A DNA stretch of 64,000 nt, taken from the NCBI RefSeq assembly GCF_030272615.1, contig NC_081411.1:839051388-839115387 (forward strand). Reading direction: 5' to 3'. This DNA comes from Cryptomeria japonica. Its lineage: Eukaryota; Streptophyta; Pinopsida; Cupressales; Cupressaceae. Position numbers and translations under genes: made by a program. Positions within the stretch are counted from its first letter, which is position 1. Every line of letters starts with the position of its first letter. Below, piece by piece: positions 9,859-23,200 of the stretch. The notes under the pieces are model-generated. The model did no database searches, was not told the DNA's origin, and saw nothing but the letters and a program-made list of their open reading frames with translations.

Positions 9859-11630
9859 TGATGCTCTGATGTTTAAAATATTTCTTTGAGAAGTCACAAA
9901 TAAAATAGACAAGAAACCAAAAAACTAATAAAACTTGCTAGAAAATACCCGTGCCTTATTCATTGGGCTATAGAGTCTCTAAAAAGTTACCGAAATATGA
10001 TAAAAATTTATCTAATAGCTTATTTAGTCTTAAACAATACTGCCTTACAATATCATTCCATCTACAATCCCTTACCTAAGCTACTTATCAAATCTTGGTA
10101 CAAATATTATCTCTTTGTAATCTAATTCAAACATTTTTAATTAACCCCTCGGATTAAAGTATAGAATGGAAAACTACATACCTCATAGCAAAGCAATAAG
10201 TAAATGAAACTCTTGATACCATTAACTCAAAAGAAAAGAAAATTGTACACGAGAGAGTAAATATTTGAGAATATATATATTAATCTCATAAGCTATCTTC
10301 TATAAGATAACATATAACAACTTCAATTACATAATAACCCATTTGAAAATGAAACTAGTAACTACATCATTACTTCTGCTATGTAGAATGACATTATAGT
10401 TCCTTCTATTTTTCCATGACTCCCTAAAACTATATGGAATCTAATCCTATAGACTTGACCTTCTTTTTAGAGACCCTTCTTAGAAATTTTAGAACCATAA
10501 CTTATGGACTTGATTTCCATTTTATAGAAAAAAAGGGAGTGACAAGCTTCAGGCCTAAAGACACATGTCACCAAAAACAAAGCCCAGGAGGCTGTACACA
10601 ATTTTGTTACAAAATATTCCTTATCCACATGTTGGTGCCCATGATGAGGTGGAACCAAAATCTTCAATTGATTATCGGTAGAAACAAAATCACTTGAGCC
10701 ATTCTGATATCACCCTAACACTTCTAGATGGACCTTGAGATGTTTAGTCTTCTCTACACAATATTTCCCTTCTTGAAAAGGAAAACAGATCTCGATAAGA
10801 AATCAGATTTTCCATGAATTAGAGAAAATTCTCAAACCTTTATGCCCCATATCACAGGAAGTGAAAAGAGGAGCTTGGGAGTAAATATGATATGTTGAGA
10901 AGGCATTGCAACTTCCATGTCATTGCGGAGATGACTGGCTTCCAATCCTTACTCGAACAAATCCTTCTTTCAGTTCCCTACGAGCTCCCTCTTGAAACAC
11001 TCTGCCAATAATTTGCAAAGTAAGACTAGAGGATATGTCATGGGTGGATTTTCTTGATAAGAAAAGGCTTTCATGTCCCCTCTGACAATCCTCTAAACTT
11101 TCACAAACCCTTAGACAATGAGCAACCTCATACCAGAGAAAAAACATCCATCAAGTGTCAAAATACATGCAATGACTCAATGCATAATTCTGTTCGAATA
11201 CCATCCTTTTACTAATGAAAAACCATTGTTAGAAAAATGAAGAAATTTGTATCCTCTTCTACCCATTCTATCAATATCCCAGTAAATTTATAATTAGAAT
11301 TTGACTCAAAGTAATGGTGCTAATCCATATGAAGAATCATCATTCTGATATTTTCTACTCATCTTGCCAGCTATGGATTCCAACAATCATGTCTACAACT
11401 CAGGTCACCATCATTTTTAGGCCATCACTCCATTTCCACCTACATATGTTCACCTTGTGCGAATGATTTTCTTATGATCTTATTCATTATTGAGTGTACA
11501 GTCTTCTACTTCAGGATCCTTGTCAATAGACAATCTCTGAATTCATCAAAGAACCTGTGATCTATCATATCTAAACCTAAAGCAATTCCAATCCTTTCAC
11601 ATCTCTAAGATATCATTCTTAATTGTCTAA
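9859..11630. other. Unassigned AT-rich region
   Basis: No homologous frame recognised on either strand. Short open stretches (10434-10697 plus, 10467-10667 minus, 10920-11147 minus) overlap or lack any recognisable motif. Element D should end in a 3' LTR somewhere here, but I cannot identify one, so D is probably truncated. Confidence 0.4.
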
Positions 11631-11997
11631 TCAGTCCTTTACCCAACAAAGACCTCGCACAAGCTTCCTCAGGGGTGAGTCGACATTCAAAACTTCAAAC
11701 TCATCACCATCTATCTTAAGTTGACAAGTCTGCATCCTATTCATCCTATATTTCCCATGCGGGCTACGACCAATATACTTAATGATCCCTTTTAATTTCA
11801 AATTTGAAACTCAGTCGTAGATCTTACCCAGCCTGGCAAATCGAATGATCATTATTGGTCGATGTGGCATTTGACCTTCCATCAGTACTTGCAGACCCAT
11901 AAAATCATGACAAATCAATGCCATATCATCTCTTAACCCAACTCTATCAGCAGCCCCATTCTGGGTATTCCTAGTCAGCCCGAGACATGTGGCATCA
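11631..11997 (-). pseudogene. Orphan coding-like remnant, one internal stop
   Basis: Read on the minus strand, about 120 codons are open except for one TGA, ending at TGA 11631-11633. The product mixes hydrophobic and basic residues in a protein-like way (DMALICHDFMGLQVL, then IIKYIGRSPHGKYRM), unlike the surrounding low-complexity DNA. I do not recognise a family. It may be a fragment of a retroelement protein lost from L or D, or a decayed host exon. Confidence 0.35.
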
Positions 11998-12295
11998 TCT
12001 CATGATTTTACATTCCATAACCTTCTTGCAACTTCTATCATGGGGATATGGGGGCCATTGGATATGCTTGCACTTTTATCGCTTCAACACAGTGCTCGTT
12101 AACCTTTTCAGAATTAAAAGTCGGACACCTTTTCGCCTAGAACATAACATCAGCATTCATCCTGAACATGTGCCAATTGATAGAACTATTGGTAAACTAG
12201 TGTTTACCTCCTGAGAATCGGTAACACAAGGTTTTAAAAAGTTACATCGCCAGCTCACCCTTTTCCATTGAAGACATGTGGCATCATCTCATGAT
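11983..12295. repeat. 24-base direct repeat, two copies 289 bases apart
   Basis: The 24 bases beginning AGACATGTGGCATCATCTCA occur at 11983-12006 and 12272-12295. The DNA after each copy also shows weak similarity (TATCATGGGGATATG versus AATCACTGGGATGTG), suggesting an old tandem duplication of about 290 bases rather than two chance repeats. Confidence 0.65.
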
Positions 12296-13034
12296 GTCGT
12301 GGTCTTTATCTTCACTGCACTTTCAATCACTGGGATGTGTATACCGTTAGATCTATTCTTATTTTATCAACAATCTGAAACACTTAGGAATTTTAGACTT
12401 AGGAAAAAGCAGGTGCAGGAACAAATATTTAATGAGACTGACTATAGGGAAAATTTCACATGACATAGGAAAATCATTTCTAAAACCGGTCCAACACAGC
12501 TTAACGTTTAGGAAATGAAATGGCCTTGCCTATGGTAAATAACCCTCAACCTTAGTGGGAAAAAGTAACAACAAGATATAACAAGGTTAGGGTTTTTCAT
12601 CAACAAGCTTAGGATAAATTTGATAAACCCTAAACCCTAGACATTGGACCTTGACAAAGAATATAAATACAACCAGAAAGATCAATATTTAAGCTACAAA
12701 CTAAAAATTCTCATGCAATCAATTTTCAGGGCTATCAGTGGCTCTAGTTGTGGACGTCCATTTCTCTAAAATGAGGTGAGAAACTTGAATCTTTGGTGAA
12801 GCAGATCAATTGTATAGCAGACCAAAAGAAGTTACCTAGACAAGGTAAATTCAACAGAAAAGGAAACTACATTACCAAAGAAACCTAACTAATGCTCATG
12901 AACAACTACTGTAAGAAAAGTAGAGCCTTAAAAATTGTCCATGAACAGGAAATTCAAGAGGAAATTATTAATTATTCCATTGGGCATAGAGTTAGAAATA
13001 TTTAATCTATACCAAATTGCTTGTGGCTTGTAGG
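12296..13034. other. Unassigned AT-rich region
   Basis: No supported frame, LTR end or primer site. It lies downstream of ORF L on the minus strand and is probably part of the host element of L. Confidence 0.35.
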
Positions 13035-13410
13035 TCAAACCACATATGATGGCCCAATGCCATCTATCAATATTAAACATTGTTTTCCTCTATCATAAAT
13101 GTAGTTATGATTGTGTTTCATCTTGAATAATTTAGAGACATCAATACTACATAATTGTTCATTCCTCGGCATGTTATAGAAAACCTTTATCTCAACACAC
13201 TCTCCATCAATCTGAACCTTCTCATCAGACATTGTTTGAAATAAACAAAACCCTTTCTCAATGTCTAGAACTAAGATATGTCGATAACAAAATTGAAGAA
13301 TTTTCATGATTGCCCCATCAAGCTGAAAAGAGAAATGAAAGACTTCATACTCTGTTATGCAACTATCATCATGAAAATTGGTTTCCTCATTTGTTTGCAC
13401 CTGCATAGCT
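13035..13410 (-). pseudogene. Acidic ORF L, C-terminal part
   Basis: This is the distal half of an ORF whose proximal half is at 29405-29943; element C (13411-29404) sits between them. Bases 13406-13410 (ATAGC) are one copy of C's target duplication. Removing C and one ATAGC restores an open frame across the junction (DEYA then MQVQTNEE), which matches DEY...VQT in the plus-strand homologue at 1738-2439. The product ends LIDGIGPSYVV. Function unknown; see the homologue at 1021. Confidence 0.7.
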
Positions 13411-14552
13411 GTTAGGCCCAATATGGAAAGCTAATGTACTGAGAGGGGAGGGGTGAATCAGTACTCTAAAACCTTTCTTCAATAATAACCTTACTGTTAT
13501 GCATAAATAGAATAGTGCAGTAACATAAAATAAAGCTAAAACAAATAAGTAACAATCATACATGATTCACTCCATAACACATTTATTTTGGTTACGTAGA
13601 AACTCTTGGTTAGAGAGAAAAACTGTGGTGGGGATGACACCCACAACTTCACTACTGCAATAATAAAGATTGATTGGTTAGAGCTACATTTAGCTATTTC
13701 TGATAGCTTACCCTATTAGGAGTAACAAGATCTGTTAGATCTACCTTGCTAAAGGATTTTACAACATTAATCTGAATGTTGCACTTGGTTAGAGGATTTA
13801 CAATTTATAGGCTTAGTTAGAGTCTTTTACCCTGTTAAAGGTTTCTCTTTCAACTTCACAATATTATAATAAAATTATTACAAATATCTACAACTTTACA
13901 TCTGAAATGTTATAGCAGATTCTATGTGCTTAGAATAAGATTACCTTGCTTATAGCATACCTTGGTAGCCCATATTGTAACTCGGTAAACCCTTCTGTTT
14001 ACTCTATTCTTTGACTGTTCTCTGATAACCTTCTCGGTGACCTCTCTGTGTCTCTGTAGCAGTCTTCCTTCATACATATATGCACACACCTTGTTCTTAA
14101 TCTATGTTGTATAAATAGATCTCTTAAAATAGTGATCTAATTCATTGCTTCAATCTTACAAACAAGATTCCTCGAATGAATAACTAAACAAAATATTTCA
14201 TTGGTTAGATTGACCTTGTAATCATACACAATCTTCTAGTGCAATTTCCAATGTAATAATGGTTAGATGTGCCTCGATCTTGTAACACATTTTCATGTGC
14301 ATGTCCAGGTTCAATGTATTTGGTAACACATTTCACTCGGTGAATATCAACTCAGTCTGTTAACTTTACTACTCGTTAGCCATAAAAAGATACTCGGTAA
14401 ACAACTCAGTGAATACTACGTTCTGTGACTGCTTTCTTCTGTAACCGACTAGACTGTTCATACCGACTTCATGATTTGATAATGCTAACTGACTAGAATG
14501 TATAGTATGACTTTGAATATAAAAGCTAATGGAAATTTGATAAGTAGTAACA
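13411..14552 (-). repeat. 3' LTR of element C
   Basis: Plus-strand text runs TGTTAGGCCC ... GTAACA, i.e. TG...CA on both strands. It has no primer site on its left, but a polypurine tract on its right, so on the minus strand it is the 3' LTR. It contains the GAGGGGTGAATCA signature and a block near 13887-13940 shared with element I. Confidence 0.9.
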
Positions 14553-14915
14553 ATCTCCCCTTTTGACATTAGTTGAGATGTTTGACAAAAACTACTTTCA
14601 AAGTCATAACTCAAAAATCTATATACTTTGCAAAATGACTACACTTGACAATATATATGATAGTCAATGAAATAGTATATGTAGATATACTCCCTTATCA
14701 TTATTCTTTACATAACTTAGATTTTGCATGCTCAGTTCTATTCTGTGCTTGTATGCTCCGATTGCTCTGTATATTCTGCTCGGTATACTCCCCTTGTATA
14801 CAATACTCAAAACTATGTCACTCTCCAAATATAGTATTACTCCCCCTTTATCTGGTATTACTCCCCCTATGTAGTATTGTAATATTACTCCCCCTTTTTG
14901 ACAAACATCAAATAC
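14553..14915 (-). promoter_or_regulatory. Polypurine tract and extra copies, element C
   Basis: CAAAAGGGGAGAT (14553-14565, minus strand) touches the LTR. Upstream, AAGGGGGAGTAAT-like copies recur near 14838, 14857 and 14885. Multiplied polypurine tracts before the 3' LTR are a known feature of Sirevirus copia elements. Confidence 0.7.
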
Positions 14916-17900
14916 TTAATTTCCATCCGAGGGTGGTAACTGATCAAAAATAGATTTATACTTGTTTTGAGCGTCAGTGAGGGTGACTGAGAGTGAATCA
15001 TTTACACTTTCCATTAATGAATTTTGTGCTTGAATATCAGCTAATAATGATAGTAAGCCATCAAGAGTGCTTCCCTCTTGTGTAGTTGATAGGCGTGTAG
15101 CTCTATTGATCTGTTCCTATACTAATGAGAGATGAGGAAGGAATAATGTTTGAAGTGTCATTATGTCCATCATGATCTTGTGTTCTTCATTCCTCAGTTC
15201 CAATTGTTGAGCCATGAGTTGTTGTAGCTTAGTATAAAAATTCTGAACTGAATTGGGCTCAAGGGTCAACTTATTTGAGAGATCGGTGATCTCTTTCTCA
15301 ATTGCTTCTGTTTTATTCTTAATGTCCTTAATGAATAAAGAAAATGTACAAAGTTTCTAAAATAAATAAAGAATATGCTTGAGTTGAGGGGACAACTCAG
15401 TAATAAATTTGACAAGTTTTACCTTGCCAACAACAATGGATTTCTGTACTTCCTCTATCATTTTAGCAATTAGCTCCTTGTCTTTTAGTTTGCTCAACTA
15501 TTCGGATGCATCTACTCCAGATGTTTCTATTTGGGTAAGGAGTTCATCTAGTTGAATGTGGATGGCTGCATCGGTTGACACTATTACTGAAGGTAGAATT
15601 TCTGTTAGTAGTGTCTTTACCTTCTGAAGTACTTTATTCTTCTTTTTAATAGCCAATTATTTTTCGTATTTGGCCTTTTCTTTGCATAGTTCACCAAAAT
15701 CAGTAAGTGCTTGCCCTTTCAATATGGAGATGGCTACATTGGGCAACACTATCAGTTTTGATAAATCTATTTTGAAACTCTGCTTTCTCACCTTCTTCTC
15801 TTTTCCTTTGGTCGATTGCACTAAGACAAGTGCTTGTGAGGCTTGCTAACCCTCGGTATGTTGCTTGGTAGATGCAACACTTTGGTTGGTTCTTATAGCC
15901 ATTGTAGTGTCCCTGGGTGTCTCGGTGCTAGGGGTCTCAGCTGTAACATTTACAGTGCTTGATGGTGCTTGAGACGTCTGATCTTTGGTTGTATCTTCTG
16001 CTGCTTCAGACTTGTGACCCTGAGTACCTTGATCTGTGTCCTTAGGGGCTTTGGATGAGACAGGTGGCTTCACCGGTGGATAAGGCTAAACTTGTTCTAA
16101 AATAGATTCACTAGATACAAGTTTTGCATAGGTAGTGCCTTCAATCATTTCTTGCTTTGGTGCTTCTTCATCCATAACATCTTCATCAATTTGAATAGTG
16201 TCAGTCAAGTCTTGCTTGGTAGCATCAAGACCTTGCTCGGTGACATCAGGATCTTTCTCGGTGACATCAACAATTTCAACTTGAGATTATTCACCGACAT
16301 CCTTTAGTTTGAAGATTTCCTGCCACTTGGCTATTGTCTCATTTTCCACATCAATGTATAGCCCATTCATCAATTTTAAGGCTCCCCATTTGACAAGAAA
16401 TTTAGAATTGTATGTTGTCGAATGCTCCTTGATTTCTGCTATAGACATATCACAGAATAGATGGACTAGACTTCTTTCTCTTATTTGTTTCTCTGAGTCC
16501 ATTGCATATTTCCATCTGTTATCACTATGTATGTATAATTCACTCGGAAGTGACTTTACTAGTTCTAATGGAGCTAGCCGAAACTTTAGAAGTGTGCAGA
16601 TGATAGCTTCTTCAATTTGTCACTTCTCATCATTATTCCTAGTCTCATACTTAACATATCTAAATCCTACAAATCCACCATATTCTTTAAGATTGGCACA
16701 AAAAATTTCAACACTATGAATATTTACCTTTTTGCTTTTTACAATCTGAAATTTTTTCACATCATCAGATTCTGTATCACTAGACTCTTTTGCCAAAATG
16801 AGTCTCCGAGTATATTTCTTATAGGTCTTGGTTACCTTGGGTATAGTAACACTCTTTTGTTTCTTACTCCGTGATGCAGTTGATGCTCTAGTGTTGGGTC
16901 TCTTTGTTGGTGGTGTCGGTAGGGCCTTTGAAATGTCCTGTTTCTTTCTTTTCAAAACTTTACCCTTAGGCAACTCGGTACTTAATGTTATTGCTACCTC
17001 TTGAGCTTCTGATTCCTCTTTGGTAATGGCAAGAGTGCCTTTGACAGGTGTAGAGGAGGATTCTTCTCCGAATTTCTCAGATAAAACCTTTATCATTTTT
17101 GTAGCTTTTCTGGTAGCCTTAGGTACTACAATTCTCATTTTTACTTTTTCCTTCACCTCTTCATATGTTCCATATCTTCATTTGGTAGCATGCCTTGGCA
17201 ATGATAGATAGGCATCAATTTGCTGTTGTGTTATATCATAGTCAATCTCATAACCCATTGGTGGCAAAGATTGAGACCTTGGTTCAATAGCATTCAAATA
17301 AAAATAATTGGTGTCTACCTCAAAACATATCTCATCCTTATATTTTTCTACCAGTTGTGGTGGAATCCTGTACCTATTGTGCATCTTCTCTTGAAATTTG
17401 CTGAAGTAGTCATCCATGATATCATTAAAGTTATCTCCCAGTTTCTTGAAAAAATCATTGATTTGATGGGTGATAGGTTGGTGTAGCTCCCAAACTACTT
17501 TACCGACTGAGGGTAAGAACTTCTCAAAGTAGAAAAACATGCATACAAGAAGTGAACCAAACTTCAGTGTATTTGCCGAGTTGTTCTTCTTCGACTTCCT
17601 TATTGTGTTCAGGTTCTCAAACAAGTTCTTCAGTAGCACTTCACATAAATCTACTTTCATTCCCTTCTTCACTATTTTGTAGGCCAAGTCAACTGCGACA
17701 CATGGTACATTGTTTTCCCTTGCAGATTGGAAGAAACAGTAACCAATTACTCTAATTGCAAACTTGAGTTCTGCATCAGTGACATTGTTCAATTTCAGTC
17801 CTTGGTAATCAGATTCTACTCTTGTTAGACTGATTAGCTCCTTCTGTGATATCATTTTCTATGCTCATGCATGATCATAGATAGGATACCCGGTGATCAC

Positions 17901-18299
17901 ATGGATGATTTCCTTAGTGATTTTGAATGGTTACTCCTCTAGCCACATAAAATCATCATGTACTCTACTCAAGACAAACTTAACCCACTGGGGTTTGAAC
18001 ACATGGGGATCGGCTAGGGCTTCAGTTAATCCCTTGATTTTGATATGCTCGAATTTGCTATCCATTTTTCCATCAGTACAAATTTCATCATATGTATCAC
18101 TAATCTCAACATGACCAAGTTCCTCAACACAACATTTGGTGAAGAATCTAACATCTTCAACTAACAAGACTCGATCCGAGATGAGTGAAAATGCAATTTT
18201 GTCATCCGGTTCAGAGGCAACTTTGGGAGTCAAAGAATATTTCAGCGAGGGCTTCTCCACATTTTTGACAACTACCAGATCTTGGATCTTGGGCACCAT
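14916..18299 (-). pseudogene. ORF2 of element C, about 1,127 codons with in-frame stops
   Basis: From ATG 18299 to TAA 14916-14918 the whole ORF stays in one frame; only in-frame stops break it (17931, 17865, 17859 and further ones downstream). N-terminal third: VLLVEDVRFF--C-VEELGHVEI, VHDDFMWLEE, then a helical hydrophobic segment ending GSLLVCMFFYFEKFLPS. Middle: basic, Lys/Pro/Ser-rich with KRKKQ and KKQK clusters that could be nuclear signals. Then acidic (TEKDPDVTEQ), Thr/Gln/Ser-rich, and a coiled-coil C-terminus. No signal peptide or convincing membrane anchor, so an envelope role is not supported. Homologues: B (20241-23597), D, and probably H. Confidence 0.8.
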
Positions 18300-18641
18300 T
18301 GTAAGTTTCAGGTAAAATTTAGCAAACTAACCTTAGGGTTTACAAATGATTGACACTTCACACTTGGTAGATAAAAGCAATTTGACTAGATCGAAAACCA
18401 GCTTAACAGTGTGAATAGTTTTGATGTAAATACCTTGAAATTCGCTCTAAATGATCACCTTGATTCGCTCTTCTCTGCTCTCTTGAAAACTTGGTGAATA
18501 AAAATGACTGCAAAAATACCTTTAAGTACTCAAAAATACCTTATCGGGCTCCGTACAAGTTAGGTCAAAACATTAAATGCACCCGGTTCACCTTTTGCTG
18601 ATTTACTCCTTTTTTCATTTTAACCAAGTAACCAAATTTCC
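18300..18641 (-). other. Gag-ORF2 spacer of element C, left part
   Basis: Non-coding leader before ORF2, continued at 26763-26982 on the other side of element B. Bases 18636-18641 (ATTTCC) are one copy of B's target duplication. The uninterrupted equivalent is in element B near 23941-23980. Confidence 0.8.
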
Positions 18642-19840
18642 TGTTAGGCCCAATATGGAAAGCTACTGTACTGAGAGGGGAGGGGTGAATCAATACTTCA
18701 AATCCTTTTATCAACAATATCTTTACTATTATGCATAAACCAAAAATTGCTATAACATAACATAAAGCTAAAACAAATAAGTAACAATCATACATGATTC
18801 ACTCCATAACACATATATTTTGGTTATGTAGAAACTCTTGGTTAGAGAGAAAAAATGTGGTGGGGATGGCACCCACAACTTCACTACTGCAATAATAAAG
18901 AGTGCTCGGTTAGAGCTACATATTTAGCTATTTCTAATCGCTTACCCTGTTAGGAGTAACAAGATCTATTAGATCTACCTTGCTAAAGGATTTTACAACA
19001 CTTTATATAAATGCTGCACCTGGTTAGAGGATTTACAATTTATAGACTTGATTAGAGTCTTTTACCCTGTTAAAGGTTTCTCTTACAACTTCAAAATATT
19101 ACAATAAGATTTTACAAATATCTACAACTTTACATCTGAAATGCTGTAGTAGATTCTATGTGCTCAAAATAAGATTACCTTGCCTATAGCATACCTTGTT
19201 AACTCATAAAGTAACTTAGTAAACCCTTCTATTTACTTTGTTCTTTGACTATTCTCTGATAACCTTCTCGATGACCTCTGTGTCTCTGTAACAGTCATAA
19301 TACTCAGTGATTTCTCATGTATCACAAAAGTCTTGCTTCATACACATATGCACACACATTTCTCTCATTCACATATATCTAACCCTAAATTCATGCTATA
19401 TAAATAGATTTCTTATGTCAGTGATTTGATTCATTGCTTCGATCTTACAAACATGATTTCTCAAATAAATAACCCAGCAAAATATTTCATTGGCTAGATG
19501 ACCTCAAAATCATACAAAATCTATATGTGCAATTTCCAATGTGATAACAATTCTATGTGCCTTGATCTTGTAACACATTTTCATATGTGTGTCCAGGTTC
19601 AATGAATCTAGTAACACATTTCACTTGGTGTATATCAACTCGGTGTATTATCTTTATTGCTTGGTAGACATGAAATAACACTCGGTAGACAGCTCGGTGT
19701 ATACTGGACTCTGTGACTGTTTTCCTTCTGTAACTGACTAGACTGTTCATACTGACTAAATATTTTGGTAGTGGTAATCGACTAGAGTATATAGAATGAC
19801 TTTGTATATAAAACTAATGGCAATTTGATAAGTAGTAACA
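18642..19840 (-). repeat. 3' LTR of element B
   Basis: TGTTAGGCCC ... GTAACA, same length (1,199) as its partner at 25564-26762. Polypurine tract on the right, no primer site on the left. About 70-80 bases shorter or longer indels distinguish it from the C LTRs. Confidence 0.9.
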
Positions 19841-20240
19841 ATCTCCCCTTTTGACATTAGTTGAGATGTTTGACAAAACTACTTTCAAAGTCATTACTCA
19901 AAAATCTGTATACTTTACAAAATTTGACTAAACATACAGTATATACATTAGTCAATGAAATAGTATAATCAAATATACTCCCCTTATCAATATGCTGTAC
20001 AAAACTCTGATTATGTGTGCTCGGTGATCAATACTCTGTAATCACTATTCTTTCCTCTGTTCACTACTCGGTTCACTGCTCTTGGATACTCTGCTTATTC
20101 TACTCATTCTGCTTGGTATACTCCCCCTATATACTACACTCTAGTTGTTTGATACTTTGAATACTATACACTCCCCCTGTGTACTTTGATGCTATATATA
20201 CTTTGATGATATACTCCACCTTTTTGACAAACATCAAAAT
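19841..20240 (-). promoter_or_regulatory. Polypurine tract and extra copies, element B
   Basis: CAAAAGGGGAGAT touches the LTR at 19841-19853. Further purine blocks (minus strand GGGGGAGT) lie near 20119, 20169 and 20211, mirroring element C. Otherwise AT-rich 3' untranslated sequence. Confidence 0.7.
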
Positions 20241-23200
20241 TTAGTTACCATTTGGAGGTGGCAACTAATCAAAAATAGATTTGTACTTTGTCTTGGCTTC
20301 AGTGAGAGTGACAGAGAGTGCATCCTTTACACTATCCATTAAAGAATTTTGTGCATTAATATCAGCCAATAATGAAATTAAGCCATCTAAAGTGCTTCCC
20401 TCTTGTGTAGTAGAGAGGTAAGTGGCTCAGTTTAGCTGTTCTTGAACGGATGAAAGATGAGGAAGGAATAATGTTTGAAGTGTCACTATGTCCATCCTGA
20501 TCTTGTGTTCTTCATTCCTCAGTTCCAATTGTTGATCCATGAGCTATTGTAGCTTAGTATAAAAATTCTGAATTGAATTGGGCTTGGGGGTCAACTTATT
20601 TGAGAGATCGGTGATCTCTTTCTCAATTGTTTCTGTTTTATTCTTAATGTCCTTAAGGAAAAAGAAAATGTGCAGAGTTTTTGAAATAATGAAAGAATGT
20701 GCTTGAGTTGAGGGGACAACTCAACAATAAATTTGACAAGTTTTACCTTGCCAACATCAATGGATTTCTATACTTCCTCTATCATTTTGGCAGTTTGCTC
20801 CTTGTCTATTAGTTTGCTCAAGTATTCCGAAGCATCTACTCCAGATGTCTCAATTTGATTTAGGAGTTCATCCAATTGAATATGGATGGCTGCATTGGTC
20901 GATACTGTAGCTGAAGGTAGCATATCTGATAGTAAGGTCTTTACCTTCTAAAGTACTTTATTCTTCTTTTGTATGGCCAGATGCTTCTCCTGTTCGGCCT
21001 TTGCTTTGCACAGTTCACCGAATTCAGTGAGTGCTTGCCCTTTCAATTTGGAGATGTCTACATTGGGCAACACCATCGGTTTTGATAAATCAATTTTGAA
21101 ACTATGCTTTTTCAACTTCTTTTCTTTACCTTTCATTAGGTGAACCACAATAATAGCTCGAGAGGCTTGAGGACCCTTGGTAGGTTTCTTGGTAGAGACA
21201 ACACTTTGGTCAGTTTCTTTAGCCTTGGTAGTGTCCTTCTATGTCTCAGTGCTTGGTGTCTCAGCTATAACATTTTCCATGCTAGAAGGTGCTTGAGAGG
21301 TTTGTTCTTGTGAAATACCTTCTGCAATAGACTTTTGACCTTCAGTGCCTTCACCTGTATCTTGAGGAGCTTCAATTGTAGTAGGTTGATTGATTAGTGG
21401 GTAAGGCTGAAATTGTTCCAAAACAGATTCACTAGAGACAAGTTTTGCATAAGCATTGCCTTCTATCATTTCTTGTTCAGGTGCCTCTACATCCATGATA
21501 TCTTCATCTATTTGAATGGTGTCAGCAGGGTTTTTGTCGGTGACATCAGGCTCTTGGTCGATGACATCAACTATTTCCACTGTAGATTGTTCACTAGCAT
21601 TCTTTCTTCGAAAGATGTCCTTACATTTCTCTTTTGTTTCCTTCTCCACTTCTATATATAGGCCATTCATCAATTTCAAGGCCTTTTGTTTTACTGTAAA
21701 TTGTGTTTGGCTATTTGTCAGATGTTCTTTTATTTCATCAATCGACATATCAGGAAAGAGATGCACTAGACTTCTTTCTCTAATTTGTTTCTCCGAGTCT
21801 AGGGCATATTTCCATCTAGTTTCAATATGTTCATATAATTCCTTAGGAATAGAATTACATACTTCTAATGGGACCACTCAAAAATTTAGAAGTGTACAAA
21901 TGACAGCTTCTTCAATTTGCCTCTTTTCATCAAAAGATCTGGATTCATATTTGACAAATCTGAATCCACCAAATCCACCATATTCCTTCAGATTTTTACA
22001 AAAAATTTCTACACTATGTACATCTACCTACTTGCTTTTCACAATCTAAAATTTACTTGCATCTTCAGATTCGGTATCACTTGACTCTTTTGAAAAATGA
22101 GTCTCTGAGTAGATTTCTTGTAAGTTCTAGTTACCTTAGGAATGACAACAGTCTTTTGTTTCTTACTCGGTGATGCAATAGATGCCCTTGTGTTAGGTCT
22201 CTTTGTTGGAGGGGTCGGTAGGGCCATTCAAGTGTCCTATTTCTTTCTCTTCAACACTTTTCCCTTAGGCAATTCGGTGCTAAGTGTTATGGCTGCTTCT
22301 TGGGCTTCTGTCTCTTCTTCGGTGATGGCTAGAAATCCTTTGATAGGTGTGGAGGAAGACTCTTCTCTGAATTTCTCAATTAATGCCTTAATCATCTTTG
22401 TAGCCTTCCTTGTAGCTTTGGGTACTACAATGCTCATCTTTACTTTTTCTTTCACCTCTTCATAGGTTCCATACTTGAGCTTGATAGCATGCCTTGGTAG
22501 TGTCAGAAATGCATCGATTTGTTGTTGTGTGATATCAAAATCAATCTTGTAACCCATAGGTGACAAAGATTGAGTCCTTAGTTCCACAACATTCACATAA
22601 TAGTAATCGGTGTCGACCTTAAAACATATTTCATCTTTGTATTTTTCTACCAGCTGTGGTGGAATTTAGTACCTGTTATGCAGTTTCTCTTGGAACTTGC
22701 TGAAGTAATCATCCATTATATCATTAAAGTTGTCACCTAACTTCTTGATGAAGTCATTGATCTAATGGGTGATTGGTCGGTGTAATTCCCAAACAACTTT
22801 ACCGACTACTGGAAAAAACTTCTCAAAGTAGAAAAACATACATACAAGTAGTGATCCAAATTTTAGAGTATTTGCCAAGTTGTTCTTCTTCGGCTCCCTA
22901 ATTGTGTTCAGATTTTCAAACAAGTTCTTCAACAATACTTCACACAAGTCAATTTTCATGCCTTTCTTAACAATTTTGTATGCTAAGTCCACTACTGCAT
23001 AGGGTACACTATTTTCCCTTGCCGATTGGAAGAAACAGTAACCAATTACTCTAATGACAAATTTGAGTTCAGGATCAGTGACATTATTCAACTTCAGACC
23101 TCTGCAATCAGATTCTACTCTAGTCAAACTGATCAATTCCTTCAGTGATATCATTTTCTATGCTCAGGCATGATCATAGACAGGATAACTGGTGATCAGA

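Noticed and set aside
10211-10222. Primer-site-like CTTGATACCATT on the minus strand
   Set aside because: Only partly matches the copia site and no LTR end or gag is next to it.
16309-16874. Plus-strand ORFs that look membrane-like (also 21413-22049)
   Set aside because: Antisense of the ORF2 coding strand, whose Lys/Glu codons read as Phe/Leu/Ser in reverse.
14916-18299. ORF2 as a viral-type envelope gene
   Set aside because: No signal peptide, no clear membrane anchor, no furin-like site; the only hydrophobic stretch is short and inside a helical domain.
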